Shown here: positions 1 through 7,221 of the stretch, in pieces | Position numbering within the stretch: position 1 is the first letter of the stretch | Layout: each line of letters begins with the position of its first letter | Program-made: the position numbers and the translations under genes | Source: an uncultured Flammeovirgaceae bacterium | GTDB taxonomy: Bacteria > Bacteroidota > Bacteroidia > Cytophagales > Cyclobacteriaceae | Assembly: GCA_937138955.1 (NCBI GenBank) | Contig: CAKZPJ010000442.1 | Location: 1-10,223, forward strand | Direction: 5' to 3' | Length of the DNA stretch: 10,223 bases | Notes under the pieces: model-generated | Told to the model about the DNA's origin: nothing | Databases searched by the model: none | What the model saw: only the letters and a program-made list of their open reading frames with translations

Positions 1-203
1 GCGTAATGACCTGGGACGGACGTATTGTTCCTTGCTGCTTCGATAAAGATGCTCATCACTCACTCGGTTCGGTGCAGGAAAAATCGTTTCGGGAAGTTTG
101 GCACAGCGAGACCTATCGGCAGTTCCGCTCTCAGTTGTTACAATCGCGCCAGCAGATTGATATTTGTCAGAATTGTACCGAGGGGACGAAAGTATGGGCG
201 TAA
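1..203 (+). CDS. C-terminal fragment of a radical SAM/SPASM-domain protein (5' end outside window)
   Basis: The reading frame is open to the left edge (the codon before the first ATG at 6 is GTA), so this is the tail of a longer gene and not a 65-residue protein. It shows the layout of a SPASM domain, the C-terminal Fe-S-binding extension of many radical SAM enzymes. There is a Val-Pro-Cys-Cys-Phe-Asp segment, then a Leu-Gly-Ser-Val turn, a 'FREVWHSETYRQFR' helix and a terminal Cys-x2-Cys (ICQNC). Family members modify peptides or sugars or mature other enzymes; the catalytic CxxxCxxC core would lie upstream, so substrate and partner cannot be told. The gene ends with TAA 156 bases before the next plus-strand gene. 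Confidence 0.72.
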   Translation, partial: VMTWDGRIVPCCFDKDAHHSLGSVQEKSFREVWHSETYRQFRSQLLQSRQQIDICQNCTEGTKVWA

Positions 204-283
204 CCTACTGTAAATAAAAGTTTACAAGTAAGTTCTTGAAAGAAATTAAACGAAGTTGGAATTTTCTGCGTTGTATGAAAAAT

Positions 284-309
284 GCTGAAAATATCGTAAC
301 TTTTTCAGC
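284..309. terminator. Hairpin between SPASM gene and lipoprotein gene
   Basis: GCTGAAAA (284-291) and TTTTCAGC (302-309) form a perfect 8-bp inverted repeat around a 10-base loop. A smaller dyad, TGTAAA-N6-TTTACA (209-226), sits just after the SPASM stop codon. Either could end or stabilise the upstream transcript, but neither is followed by a clean T-run, so the role is uncertain. Nothing else was recognised in 204-359. Confidence 0.3.
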
Positions 310-359
310 GGATACAGTTATTTACTAAAGTCCAGCTTACCCAATCAACTAGAGGTCGT

Positions 360-512
360 ATGAAAGTGCTTAAGTTTACCGTCGCTATTCTTTTTTTAGC
401 TGCTGTTAGTAGCTGTTCTCACCGGACATGCCCTACTTATTCTAAAGTAGAGGCTCCGACTAACCTTACTGCTGATACTCAAACTGTAGTAGAAATCACT
501 CCCGTTCGGTAG
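360..512 (+). CDS. Small lipoprotein, 50 residues
   Basis: This short gene runs from ATG at 360 to TAG at 510-512. The product starts with Lys residues and a hydrophobic stretch (VAILFLAAVSS) and then Cys19 in a type II signal peptidase context (V-S-S-C), so it should be lipidated and anchored in the envelope. The mature part is only about 32 residues, with a Cys-Pro-Thr-Tyr-Ser motif soon after the lipidated Cys and a Thr/Val-rich tail. Tiny lipoproteins with a CP-x-Y motif occur in Bacteroidota, but their function is not known to me. The last 17 bases overlap the 3' end of convergent aroA. The clean lipobox argues for a real gene; the small size leaves some doubt. Confidence 0.65.
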   Translation: MKVLKFTVAILFLAAVSSCSHRTCPTYSKVEAPTNLTADTQTVVEITPVR

Positions 513-1731
513 TTTCAACTCCAGCTTTTTGTAAATCCTCCCAGAATCGGGGGTACGATTTATTCACCACTTCTGGGTTCTCAATAACCAGTTCCAACTT
601 CATCACTAGTGGCGCAAAAGCCATTGCCATGCGGTGGTCATCGTAGGTATCAATTGTTAATTTCTCAGGCCGAATCAGCTCTGGTGATGGAACCAGTTGC
701 CAACGGCTATCTTCTTCGTTAAGTTTTGCCCCAATTTTAACTAGTTCAGTTTGCAGTGCGGCAATACGATCGGTTTCTTTAATTCGCAGGCTTTCTAAAC
801 CGGTCATGGTGCAGGGCACTCCAGCGGCAGCACAGGTAACCGCTACCGTTTGCGCTAAATCCGGGCAATCGCTGAAATCGTAAGAAAAAGATCTCATCGC
901 TCCCTGCTTACTCAAACGAACTCCTTCCGCCCCAAACTGAGTGCGTACTCCTAGATTCTCCATAATTTCTACCACCGCCTGATCACCCTGAAATGAATCC
1001 TTTCGTAATCCTTTTAACACTATTTCACCTTGCTCGGCTAAAGCCATAAAGCTATACCAATAACTAGCCCCCGACCAGTCAGATTCAATGGTGTAGTTAC
1101 CTGATTGGTACGTAGATGTTTCTATTCGGATAGCTCGTTCATTTTCCCAAATAGGATCAACTCCAAAACGTTGCATCAGCGATAGAGTCATATTTATGTA
1201 GGGGCGACTACCAATTTTTCCGATTAGCTCTAGCAGTAGGCCATGATCGAACGTAGGCGCAATCATCAACAGTGCCGAAATATACTGACTACTGATATCA
1301 CCCCGCATCTGTACGTGCTTCATAGACTGATTAAGAGTCATACCCCGTATGTGTACCGGTGGGTATCCTTCTTCTTGTAAATACTGGATATCCGCTCCAA
1401 TTTCTCGCAAGGCGTCTACTAAAATACGTACCGGACGCTGGTGCATCCGGGGAGTACCTTTAATAATTTTACCTAACTTTTTTACTGTACAATACGCAAT
1501 CAGAAAGCGCATCGTAGTTCCAGCGTCTAGCACATCCAACTCGGGCTCATTAGACTGGAGTAAGCGTTGCATGGTTTGAGTATCGCGGGCTTCTGACAGA
1601 TTATGTAGCGTAATTTCTTCTTCGGCAAGTGCCTGAATAATAAGGGCCCGATTACTTTCACTTTTAGAAGCAGGTAATGGCACAGTCGCCTTAATAGATG
1701 AGCTTGGTTTACGAATATGTAGATATTCCAA
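496..1731 (-). CDS. aroA: 3-phosphoshikimate 1-carboxyvinyltransferase (EPSP synthase)
   Basis: This cytoplasmic enzyme joins phosphoenolpyruvate to shikimate-3-phosphate, the sixth step of the shikimate pathway to chorismate and aromatic amino acids. Family motifs appear in order: PASKSESNRA with Lys23 and Arg28, the PEP-loop DAGTTMR (69-75), SSQ (147-149), catalytic Asp291 in CPDLAQT, RIKETDR (316-322) and DDHRM (364-368). At 411 residues it is a normal-length, compact Bacteroidota form. The start is TTG at 1731: an in-frame TAA lies five codons upstream and no earlier ATG is available, while a later start would cut into the first motif. The residue after the loop Arg is Phe76, where the E. 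coli enzyme has Pro101. It stands alone, converging on the small lipoprotein gene. Confidence 0.97.
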   Translation of the reverse strand: MEYLHIRKPSSSIKATVPLPASKSESNRALIIQALAEEEITLHNLSEARDTQTMQRLLQSNEPELDVLDAGTTMRFLIAYCTVKKLGKIIKGTPRMHQRPVRILVDALREIGADIQYLQEEGYPPVHIRGMTLNQSMKHVQMRGDISSQYISALLMIAPTFDHGLLLELIGKIGSRPYINMTLSLMQRFGVDPIWENERAIRIETSTYQSGNYTIESDWSGASYWYSFMALAEQGEIVLKGLRKDSFQGDQAVVEIMENLGVRTQFGAEGVRLSKQGAMRSFSYDFSDCPDLAQTVAVTCAAAGVPCTMTGLESLRIKETDRIAALQTELVKIGAKLNEEDSRWQLVPSPELIRPEKLTIDTYDDHRMAMAFAPLVMKLELVIENPEVVNKSYPRFWEDLQKAGVETTERE

Positions 1732-1778
1732 AAGAGGAGGTAATTAAGGGTATAATACTTTTTAGCGTATTTGAGTAG

Positions 1779-1786
1779 CAAAAGTA
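1779..1786 (-). promoter_or_regulatory. Possible -7 element for aroA
   Basis: On the minus strand this reads TACTTTTG, an exact fit to the Bacteroidota -7 consensus TAnnTTTG, about 48 bases before the TTG start of aroA. No clear -33 TTTG is seen at the expected distance upstream, so the call is tentative. Confidence 0.35.
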
Positions 1787-1881
1787 TTTAAAAATTGGGG
1801 TTTGCGCGGTAGATGGTTCTCTTATTTTTTTCGTACTTTGATGAGTGTAATAATTTTTTATTCTATCTAAACTCTTTTCCT

Positions 1882-2127
1882 ATGGACAATGAAGAAAAAA
1901 CCCTGATAGCCTTTGTACTTGGTCTAGCGGCAGGTGCTTTGCTCGGGCTTACAATGGCTCCCGAAAATGGCAAGAGAAATCGGCAAAAAATAAATGACTC
2001 GGCAAACGATGCTCTTTATGACTTAGAAGACGTATGGGAGGAAGGTGTTGATCGTGTTAAAGATATTACTGAAACGGCGATTGAAGAGCTGGAGAAGTAC
2101 AGTAAAAAATTCACCAAGAACTTATAA
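1882..2127 (+). CDS. YtxH-domain small membrane protein
   Basis: The 81-residue product has one N-terminal membrane segment (about residues 8-25, rich in Gly/Ala/Leu), directly followed by the YtxH signature turn APENGKRNR. A charged, probably amphipathic helical tail (Ala/Asp/Glu/Lys-rich) runs to the end. This is the usual plan of YtxH proteins, small stress-related envelope proteins of unclear biochemical role. An in-frame ATG exists at 1813, but it would add 23 residues rich in Phe, Tyr and Cys that do not fit the family, so the ATG at 1882 is preferred. The gene is transcribed toward rplS, and the two share the terminator at 2173-2198. Confidence 0.85.
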   Translation: MDNEEKTLIAFVLGLAAGALLGLTMAPENGKRNRQKINDSANDALYDLEDVWEEGVDRVKDITETAIEELEKYSKKFTKNL

Positions 2128-2172
2128 CGCTCATTTTGCTTTAGCAACACGATTAACTTTATACCAAACAAA

Positions 2173-2198
2173 AAAAGCGATGATAAAACATCGCTTTT
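2173..2198. terminator. Bidirectional Rho-independent terminator between ytxH and rplS
   Basis: AAAAGCGATG (2173-2182) and CATCGCTTTT (2189-2198) form a perfect 10-bp stem around a six-base loop. A-tracts on one side and T-tracts on the other give a U-run in both directions. It lies 45 bases after the ytxH stop and 6 bases after the rplS stop, so it serves both convergent genes. Confidence 0.88.
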
Positions 2199-2204
2199 CT
2201 TGTG

Positions 2205-2576
2205 CTATTTAGAAGAATACCGCCGCCGCTCTTTAATACGGGCCGCCTTTCCTTGCCGTCCGCGTAGGTAGTACAAGCGGGCGCGTCGTACTTTACCACG
2301 ACGAATCAATTCAATCTTATCAATGCTAGGCGAAAGTAGTGGGAGAATACGCTCCACCCCTACACTGTTAGAAATCTTTCGCACCGTGAAAGTTTCACCG
2401 CTACTATTTCGGTTCTTTCGCTGGATAACCGTACCCTGAAATTGCTGGACACGCTCTTTGTTACCCTCTTTAATTTTCACGTGAACGTTAATAGTATCAC
2501 CTGCTTCAAAATCCGGAAAATTAGACCGGGTATCTTGGGCTATCTCCTGTTCTACAAATGTAAGTAGATCACTCAT
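2205..2576 (-). CDS. rplS: 50S ribosomal protein L19
   Basis: L19 sits at the 30S-50S interface of the ribosome and is present in essentially all bacteria. The 123-residue product matches the family along its full length: [16 protein letters not shown] near residues 23-38, the core [13 protein letters not shown], then [17 protein letters not shown], and the basic C-terminal [27 protein letters not shown]. It is slightly longer than the E. coli protein because of a short N-terminal helix and a few C-terminal residues. The ATG at 2576 is preceded by a well-formed promoter and by no Shine-Dalgarno sequence. The usual partners rpsP, rimM and trmD are not adjacent, so it is a single-gene unit here. 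Confidence 0.98.
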   Translation of the reverse strand: MSDLLTFVEQEIAQDTRSNFPDFEAGDTINVHVKIKEGNKERVQQFQGTVIQRKNRNSSGETFTVRKISNSVGVERILPLLSPSIDKIELIRRGKVRRARLYYLRGRQGKAARIKERRRYSSK

Positions 2577-2616
2577 GGTATTGTCGTTAGCTATAGTCTT
2601 TTTCAGAAAAGGACTG

Positions 2617-2647
2617 CAAATATAGGAAACCCTAAAAGATAATCAAA
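2617..2647 (-). promoter_or_regulatory. Bacteroidota-type promoter of rplS
   Basis: Reading the minus strand, TTTG (2647-2644) is followed after exactly 19 bases by TATATTTG (2624-2617). This matches the -33/-7 pattern TTTG-N19-TAnnTTTG of the primary sigma factor of Bacteroidota. It predicts a transcript start near 2611 and a leader of about 35 bases. It is the best promoter in the window and the main sequence-level support for the taxonomic call. The rest of 2577-2860 holds only the hairpin at 2836-2856 and AT-rich sequence in which I see no gene. Confidence 0.78.
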
Positions 2648-2835
2648 GTTCCTATGAGTATAAAAAAGTAAGAGATGAGACCTTCGTATTTAAATCGTCA
2701 ATTTAGTATTCTTCTCTGTGGTCGATAACCAGTGCTTCTCCTTGTTATTAAGTGCGTCTACAAAAGTGAAGGCAAGCCACTGCTCGGAAAGTATTCAACT
2801 CGAGCAAAGAGCAAATTAGTACTAAACTCATTTCT

Positions 2836-2856
2836 GTTCTATTCGAGGAATAGAAC
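2836..2856 (-). terminator. Hairpin after the 4Fe-4S membrane protein gene
   Basis: GTTCTATTC (2836-2844) and GAATAGAAC (2848-2856) form a perfect 9-bp stem with a three-base loop, beginning four bases after the stop codon of the minus-strand operon. The following minus-strand bases are A-rich rather than a pure T-run, so it may act as a transcript 3'-end stabiliser as well as a terminator. Confidence 0.6.
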
Positions 2857-2860
2857 TCAA

Positions 2861-4768
2861 TCAGCTTACTACAACCGGACCTTCTGGTTTCCGCTCGGGT
2901 GTCTGAGTAGTACTATCAATCTTCACACTGTCGTTGCCAATAATAATTGGCATACCAAAGCGCCCTTCTTCAGGACCATTCTCTAGCTTGAGTACTCCGC
3001 GAGGACAAACCGCTGAGCAGATACCACAGCCAACACAAGATGATCGGATAATATTTTGACCACGTTGGGCGTACCAGCGTACATCAATACCCATTTCGCA
3101 GTAAGTGGAGCAGTTACCGCAGGAGATGCACTGACCGCCATTTGTTGTAATGCGAAAGCGAGACTTGAAGCGTTGTACCAAACCTAAGTAAGCCGCTAGC
3201 GGGCATCCGAAACGACACCACACTCGGTTGCCCATCAACGGGTAAAACCCTGTACCAATTACTCCAGCGAAACCCGCTCCGATAAAGAAGCCATATGTCT
3301 CAGCCATCGTATAGGTGGGGATTCCAAACAAGCTGCCACTCCCGGTGAAGAAGGTGTAAATCATTCCGATTGTCATCACTACCGCAAACACTAATACTCC
3401 ATGAATTAAGTAGCGTTCTACTTTCCAAGCCCCCAGTGATTTATCAGATAATTGACGGTACGGATCGCCTAACGTTTCGGCCAGACCACCACAACCGCAT
3501 ACCCAAGAACAATACCAACGCTTTCCGAAGAAATAGACGAACACCGGAACGGCCACAATAATCAGGGCGATACCCCAGACCAGCATAAAAATCCCTAATG
3601 TTCCATTATCAATAAGTTGGTTCAAGCTGCTCGGGAAGAAAAAGTCATAGTCGAGTGGCCAGATGTTTTTAAAGTCAAAGTAGGGGTTGTTAAGGCGAAT
3701 GAGAATTTCAGGGATTAGGAAGGCAAAGGCCGTTTGGAAAAACATGACCGAAATAGTCCTGATGATCTGGTAGCGGTTGTGCCGGTAATTAATAATCATC
3801 CGAATACCCATTACAATAATACAGATCGTATACAAGAAACCATATAAGAAGAACTCACCTGCTGGATTTCCACTAAGAGCCATACTCACCGGATCAACCA
3901 GCAAAATCCAGTTGGTCATGTAGTACGGGTAAAAGTAGAGCACGATGTAAAACAGAATCAAAAATGTACCTACCGTAATGCCTAGCCAACCCCGGTGCTT
4001 TAGTGCGGAGTGAAAAATATGATTGTTCTTAATTCCTGGGTGTTCCTCTAGCCGAGGAAGTAAGTACATGAGTGCTCCTACTACACAGGTAAATAGAGTA
4101 ATCAGTAGTACGGCCAGTTTATTGTCAGCAATGAAACCTACCGTTGATGCTTTCACGATAGCGGTTTTCAGTCCTTTGGCTCGGTACTTATCAATACCTT
4201 TCTGACGAGCAATATCATTATTGATACTACTAATCTGACCACTTAGCTGATTCTGCAACTCTTCCTGACTGCTGAATTGCTTTCCTTCCAACCAATTGGT
4301 GTAATCCTGTAGCTTCTGAGCTTTAGCCTCCGTCACCTCACCATTACCAAAAACGGAGGTAGCCGCTTCTACCTGATAGGTTCCATCATTTTCGGTGATG
4401 ATCTCCTCTACCACCTGGCTGACCTCTTCATCAGAGATGCCGTAGATTTCTTTAGCCTGCTCGTTTACTTGCTGAATCACTCCTTCCAAATCATGGATGA
4501 AAGCAAAATTGCTTCCGTAGGTTTTGCCGAGCATTTCGGAAGCACCTTCAATTGACAACTGGTAGGTAGAAGGCGAGGCTTTACTATCGTTAGCGGAAGT
4601 CTGCTGGGCAGCCGCATTCATACTTTTCTCATCTTCCGTACCTAGTTGTTCTAGTAGAACCTCTTCGGTTAGCTGGTAATTAGACAAAAAGAAAATGGAT
4701 ACAAAAAAGCCAAAACCAGCAATAAACAGAGCTAGGCCAATTAATTGGATAATACTTTTTCCGTGCAT
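2861..4768 (-). CDS. Polytopic membrane 4Fe-4S electron-transfer protein, NosR/NapH-like
   Basis: The 635-residue protein begins with a membrane segment (about 8-29) and a soluble, Glu/Gln-rich, probably coiled-coil extracytoplasmic domain (30-215). About seven further hydrophobic segments follow (near 216-238, 262-283, 304-324, 338-358, 390-414, 453-474, 490-511). Two membrane-proximal cysteine motifs resemble the CxxxCP pairs of NosR/NapH: C420-x3-C424-G-C426, where Gly replaces Pro, and C518-x3-C522-P. The C-terminal part carries two ferredoxin-type clusters: C547/C550/C553/C557, with Glu in place of the usual Pro, and C578/C581/C584/C588-P. It probably moves electrons between quinone or a cytoplasmic donor and a periplasmic acceptor. 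No SGAT-type covalent-flavin motif was found in the N-terminal domain, unlike NosR. It starts 11 bases after the FAD oxidoreductase gene, so the two should be co-transcribed. The physiological acceptor is unknown. Confidence 0.85.
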   Translation of the reverse strand: MHGKSIIQLIGLALFIAGFGFFVSIFFLSNYQLTEEVLLEQLGTEDEKSMNAAAQQTSANDSKASPSTYQLSIEGASEMLGKTYGSNFAFIHDLEGVIQQVNEQAKEIYGISDEEVSQVVEEIITENDGTYQVEAATSVFGNGEVTEAKAQKLQDYTNWLEGKQFSSQEELQNQLSGQISSINNDIARQKGIDKYRAKGLKTAIVKASTVGFIADNKLAVLLITLFTCVVGALMYLLPRLEEHPGIKNNHIFHSALKHRGWLGITVGTFLILFYIVLYFYPYYMTNWILLVDPVSMALSGNPAGEFFLYGFLYTICIIVMGIRMIINYRHNRYQIIRTISVMFFQTAFAFLIPEILIRLNNPYFDFKNIWPLDYDFFFPSSLNQLIDNGTLGIFMLVWGIALIIVAVPVFVYFFGKRWYCSWVCGCGGLAETLGDPYRQLSDKSLGAWKVERYLIHGVLVFAVVMTIGMIYTFFTGSGSLFGIPTYTMAETYGFFIGAGFAGVIGTGFYPLMGNRVWCRFGCPLAAYLGLVQRFKSRFRITTNGGQCISCGNCSTYCEMGIDVRWYAQRGQNIIRSSCVGCGICSAVCPRGVLKLENGPEEGRFGMPIIIGNDSVKIDSTTQTPERKPEGPVVVS

Positions 4769-4779
4769 AGTTTGAGTTT

Positions 4780-6123
4780 TTATAGTCCGAATAAGGCAGC
4801 AATAGCTCCTTTGCGCTTTCGCTTTATTGGGTGATTGGGGTAATCTTGGATAAATTTTCGCGCAATGTCTTCTTCGTATGTTTGGTAGAGTTCGGGGTCA
4901 AAATTGGCTTCCTCCAGATGTTCTAACACGTATTCTACGCCTCGCTTTGCTCGCAACCAACGGTCGCACACTTCGTGACGAAAACGAATGCCCATCAGAT
5001 TAAACCCGATTACCTCACCGCTTTCCCGATCAAAGGCGATACGAACGGCTTTCTCTCCGTCAGGATGTTCCCAATAAAAGTGTTCTTCAAAATCTTGCTG
5101 ATGAGCGTTGATCTGTCCGTATACCTGATATTCAATATCGAAGAATTTAGCTGAATTGAAGAATATCCCTGGTATGTATTTCATAGGTTTGCCACAGATT
5201 GTTTTCGCTAGCGTTTCACCCTGCATGCGTCCACTGTACCAGATTTGTTCTAAAGGTCGACGTCCGGAAGGCGGATTATGGTGCTGAGCACAGTCACCCA
5301 CCGCGTATACATCAGGAATATTCGTCTGCAATTGCTCATCTACCATGATACCTCGGTCGGTTTCAATACCAGAGTCTGCCAGAATTTTTATGTTGGGATG
5401 GACGCCAATGGTAATCCCCACAAACTGACAGGGATATTCTTCTCCATCTTCTAACACTACCGAAGAAACCCGACCTTGTGCATCGCCTTTAAATTCTTTC
5501 ACGCTCTGTTCGGTCAGCAGATTAATTCCATTGGCGCGAATATGACGGCTAATCATTTTTGCTTCCTCCGGGGGAAGTACGTGGCTCCAGTATTCTTTTT
5601 CTCTGATAAAAAATGTAACCGGAATGTGGCGCGTATGCAGACATTCAGCCATTTCCACTCCAATTAATCCCCCCCCTACAATTACCGCTTGCTTTATGTT
5701 CTCGGTATTGCCCTCCATCGCCTCAATATCTTGATAAGTAATCATGCCCTGAATACCTTTCAAGTTCTCACCCGACCAACCCGCCCGATTGCCACTAGAT
5801 CCAGTGGCTAACACCAACACATCGTAGTTCAGCGTATCGCCACTCTGAAGACTAAGTGTTTTCTTCGAGGTATCTACCCGTTGGACATAGTCTCGTACGA
5901 GTTCTATGTCGTTTTTTGACCAGAACCAGTCTTCATAGGGTTTGGTATGTTCATACGTCATGTGACCCATGTAGATATACATGAGTGCTGTTCGGGAGAA
6001 AAAATGGTCAGTTTCGGAAGAAATGACCGTAATTTTAAACTCGCTAGCTAACTTTAATTTTCTGATATTTCGGGCGGTGGTAATACCAGCAATACCGTTT
6101 CCGATGATGCAAACGTGGGTCAT
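4780..6123 (-). CDS. FAD-dependent pyridine-nucleotide oxidoreductase (NirB N-domain / rubredoxin reductase-like)
   Basis: This two-dinucleotide-fold flavoenzyme should oxidise NAD(P)H and pass electrons through FAD to a partner. Numbered from the ATG at 6123 (447 residues), it has the FAD-binding GNGIAG (8-13), the ATGSS strand (106-110), the NAD(P)-binding GGGLIG (150-155) and the FAD-contacting DVYAVGDCA (271-279). A C-terminal domain of about 125 residues ends in a basic KRKRK patch. No CxxxxC redox disulphide is seen near the FAD fold, so it is not a thioredoxin- or lipoamide-reductase type. A longer frame would start at TTG (6147), but that codon lies inside a good -7 promoter box and the ATG puts the FAD motif at the usual distance from the N-terminus. 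The neighbouring membrane ferredoxin 11 bases downstream is the likely electron partner (inference). Confidence 0.88.
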   Translation of the reverse strand: MTHVCIIGNGIAGITTARNIRKLKLASEFKITVISSETDHFFSRTALMYIYMGHMTYEHTKPYEDWFWSKNDIELVRDYVQRVDTSKKTLSLQSGDTLNYDVLVLATGSSGNRAGWSGENLKGIQGMITYQDIEAMEGNTENIKQAVIVGGGLIGVEMAECLHTRHIPVTFFIREKEYWSHVLPPEEAKMISRHIRANGINLLTEQSVKEFKGDAQGRVSSVVLEDGEEYPCQFVGITIGVHPNIKILADSGIETDRGIMVDEQLQTNIPDVYAVGDCAQHHNPPSGRRPLEQIWYSGRMQGETLAKTICGKPMKYIPGIFFNSAKFFDIEYQVYGQINAHQQDFEEHFYWEHPDGEKAVRIAFDRESGEVIGFNLMGIRFRHEVCDRWLRAKRGVEYVLEHLEEANFDPELYQTYEEDIARKFIQDYPNHPIKRKRKGAIAALFGL

Positions 6124-6144
6124 AGAGTTGAGGGATTCATCAGG

Positions 6145-6152
6145 CAAATGTA
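6145..6152 (-). promoter_or_regulatory. -7 element for the FAD oxidoreductase / 4Fe-4S operon
   Basis: On the minus strand this reads TACATTTG, an exact TAnnTTTG match, 21 bases before the ATG at 6123. The expected -33 TTTG is not clear (only a T-rich stretch), so expression may need an activator. If real, the leader is only about 16 bases, and the upstream TTG at 6147 cannot be the start codon. Confidence 0.45.
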
Positions 6153-6190
6153 AGCTGCGAACAAGGTAGAAAAAGTCGGGTAGATTACAT

Positions 6191-6260
6191 AGTTAGTAGT
6201 CCACAGTCGATAGTCTACAGCGAAGTATTCCATGGTCTGTCGATTGTGGACTGTGGACTA
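6191..6260. repeat. Heptamer repeats arranged as an inverted repeat (large hairpin)
   Basis: Left of centre, 6191-6218 is four consecutive 7-bp units, three of them fitting AGTCNAY. The right arm on the opposite strand repeats the same unit (AGTCCAC twice, then AATCGAC). The 24-base arms 6197-6220 and 6237-6260 pair at 20 of 24 positions, including a perfect outer 12 bp, around a 16-base loop. The hairpin begins five bases after the stop codon of the minus-strand beta-barrel gene, so it could terminate or protect that transcript, though there is no T-run after it. Its heptad construction points to a repeat family rather than a simple terminator. Confidence 0.8.
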
Positions 6261-6265
6261 TAAAG

Positions 6266-7129
6266 CTAAAAACTATACACAACCCCACCGGAAATGCGAG
6301 TAGACAAGCCCACATTTCTTCCTCCTACAAATTGGCCTACTCCAGCAGAAAGACCTAAACCACTGGTTAAAGGAACGTAGCCACTTATCCCAATTTGAGT
6401 ATAGTTCACCCGAGTTTCGTTAAATGGTACCCCACCGATGTCAGGAGCATCACTATTGGAAACTTGAGTTTCTGACCACAAATCAATGTAGAAATTCTTT
6501 CCGGAGTAGCCGATCTTTCCAGCAAGCAGTGTAGCGTTGGGGACATCGTTGCTTCGCACAGAATAACCAGCTTGTAGGTCGATAAACAAACCGTTGTTCA
6601 TAAAATACTGGGTCATTAGTCGAGCATCTACCCGGGTAGATTGGTTGCCAATGGATAAAACGGCATTATCGGCATAGTCGCTCAGAGGGGTAGCGATGCC
6701 AGCAGCTCCCAAAAATGAGAGGCTTCCACCTTCAGTTTCTATATATAGAGGCCGCCACTTTAAAAATACTGCTGCATCTTGTATTCCGCTTACATTTTGG
6801 TCAGGGGCATCCGGTTCTTCATTCGCACCTTGAGCCGCAATAAACGGAAGGTTTACAATAATATCCAGGTTATCAGTTAACCCATAAATGCCGTACAGGT
6901 TTACGCTTTGGGTAGTGATTTCTCCCCCAAAAGGCGGAGGAGCACTCATCTTTTCTTCTCCGAAGTAAAACTCATCGTATTGTTCCCACGAATAGGAAAG
7001 TACAAGACTGCTGTGCCCTTTTCCTTTCATGAAACCATCCGTTAATGATTGAGAGTTTACGGGGTTAATTAGTAATAGATTGGAAATGAATGTAATACCA
7101 CTAAGTAAGGTGATCGTTCTGTTGCTCAT
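6266..7129 (-). CDS. Outer-membrane beta-barrel protein, transporter-like (MetA-pathway phenol degradation family)
   Basis: The 287-residue product has an N-terminal signal peptide (hydrophobic core about residues 6-24, likely cleavage after NSQ near residue 27). The rest alternates polar and hydrophobic residues as in amphipathic beta-strands, and it ends in Tyr-Ser-Phe, the C-terminal aromatic typical of outer-membrane barrels. The phrase YGLTDNLDIIVNLPFI and the later GLFIDLQAGYSVR and VNYTQIGISGYVPL strands resemble the barrel family annotated as 'MetA-pathway of phenol degradation', whose members are often called transporters without proven substrates. The frame can be extended to a TTG at 7144, but the ATG at 7129 gives a better signal peptide. 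It is divergent from the DUF547 pair and has a related operator-like dyad at 7222-7237. Substrate unknown. Confidence 0.75.
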   Translation of the reverse strand: MSNRTITLLSGITFISNLLLINPVNSQSLTDGFMKGKGHSSLVLSYSWEQYDEFYFGEEKMSAPPPFGGEITTQSVNLYGIYGLTDNLDIIVNLPFIAAQGANEEPDAPDQNVSGIQDAAVFLKWRPLYIETEGGSLSFLGAAGIATPLSDYADNAVLSIGNQSTRVDARLMTQYFMNNGLFIDLQAGYSVRSNDVPNATLLAGKIGYSGKNFYIDLWSETQVSNSDAPDIGGVPFNETRVNYTQIGISGYVPLTSGLGLSAGVGQFVGGRNVGLSTRISGGVVYSF

Positions 7130-7221
7130 ACTAAATTGCGTCAAAAGGTTGAATAATTGTTGAAGCTTTGTTTGGGTATATTTGATTTCAACGCAATTAT
7201 GTTACTGCCAAGGGATTGTTA

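Noticed and set aside
209..226. TGTAAA-N6-TTTACA, an exact match to the enterobacterial TyrR box, not far from aroA
   Set aside because: It lies downstream of the SPASM gene and beyond the 3' end of aroA, not in a promoter, and TyrR is not expected in Bacteroidota; more likely a small 3' hairpin.
1735..1741. Strong GGAGG-type Shine-Dalgarno sequence on the plus strand
   Set aside because: No start codon follows at a usable distance, it lies just upstream of the minus-strand aroA start in the wrong orientation, and other genes here do not use such sites.
1527..1781. Minus-strand open frame overlapping the aroA start, a possible N-terminal extension by frameshift
   Set aside because: aroA is complete from its TTG with all N-terminal motifs; the other frame is rich in Leu/Tyr/Arg with no recognisable domain.
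2732..2986. Plus-strand open frame of 84 codons across the intergenic region and the ferredoxin gene's 3' end
   Set aside because: It runs antisense into a well-supported gene and has no recognisable domain, promoter or signal peptide.
6124..6147. TTG start giving an eight-residue longer FAD oxidoreductase
   Set aside because: The TTG is part of the TACATTTG promoter box, and the ATG at 6123 places the FAD-binding motif at the normal distance from the N-terminus.
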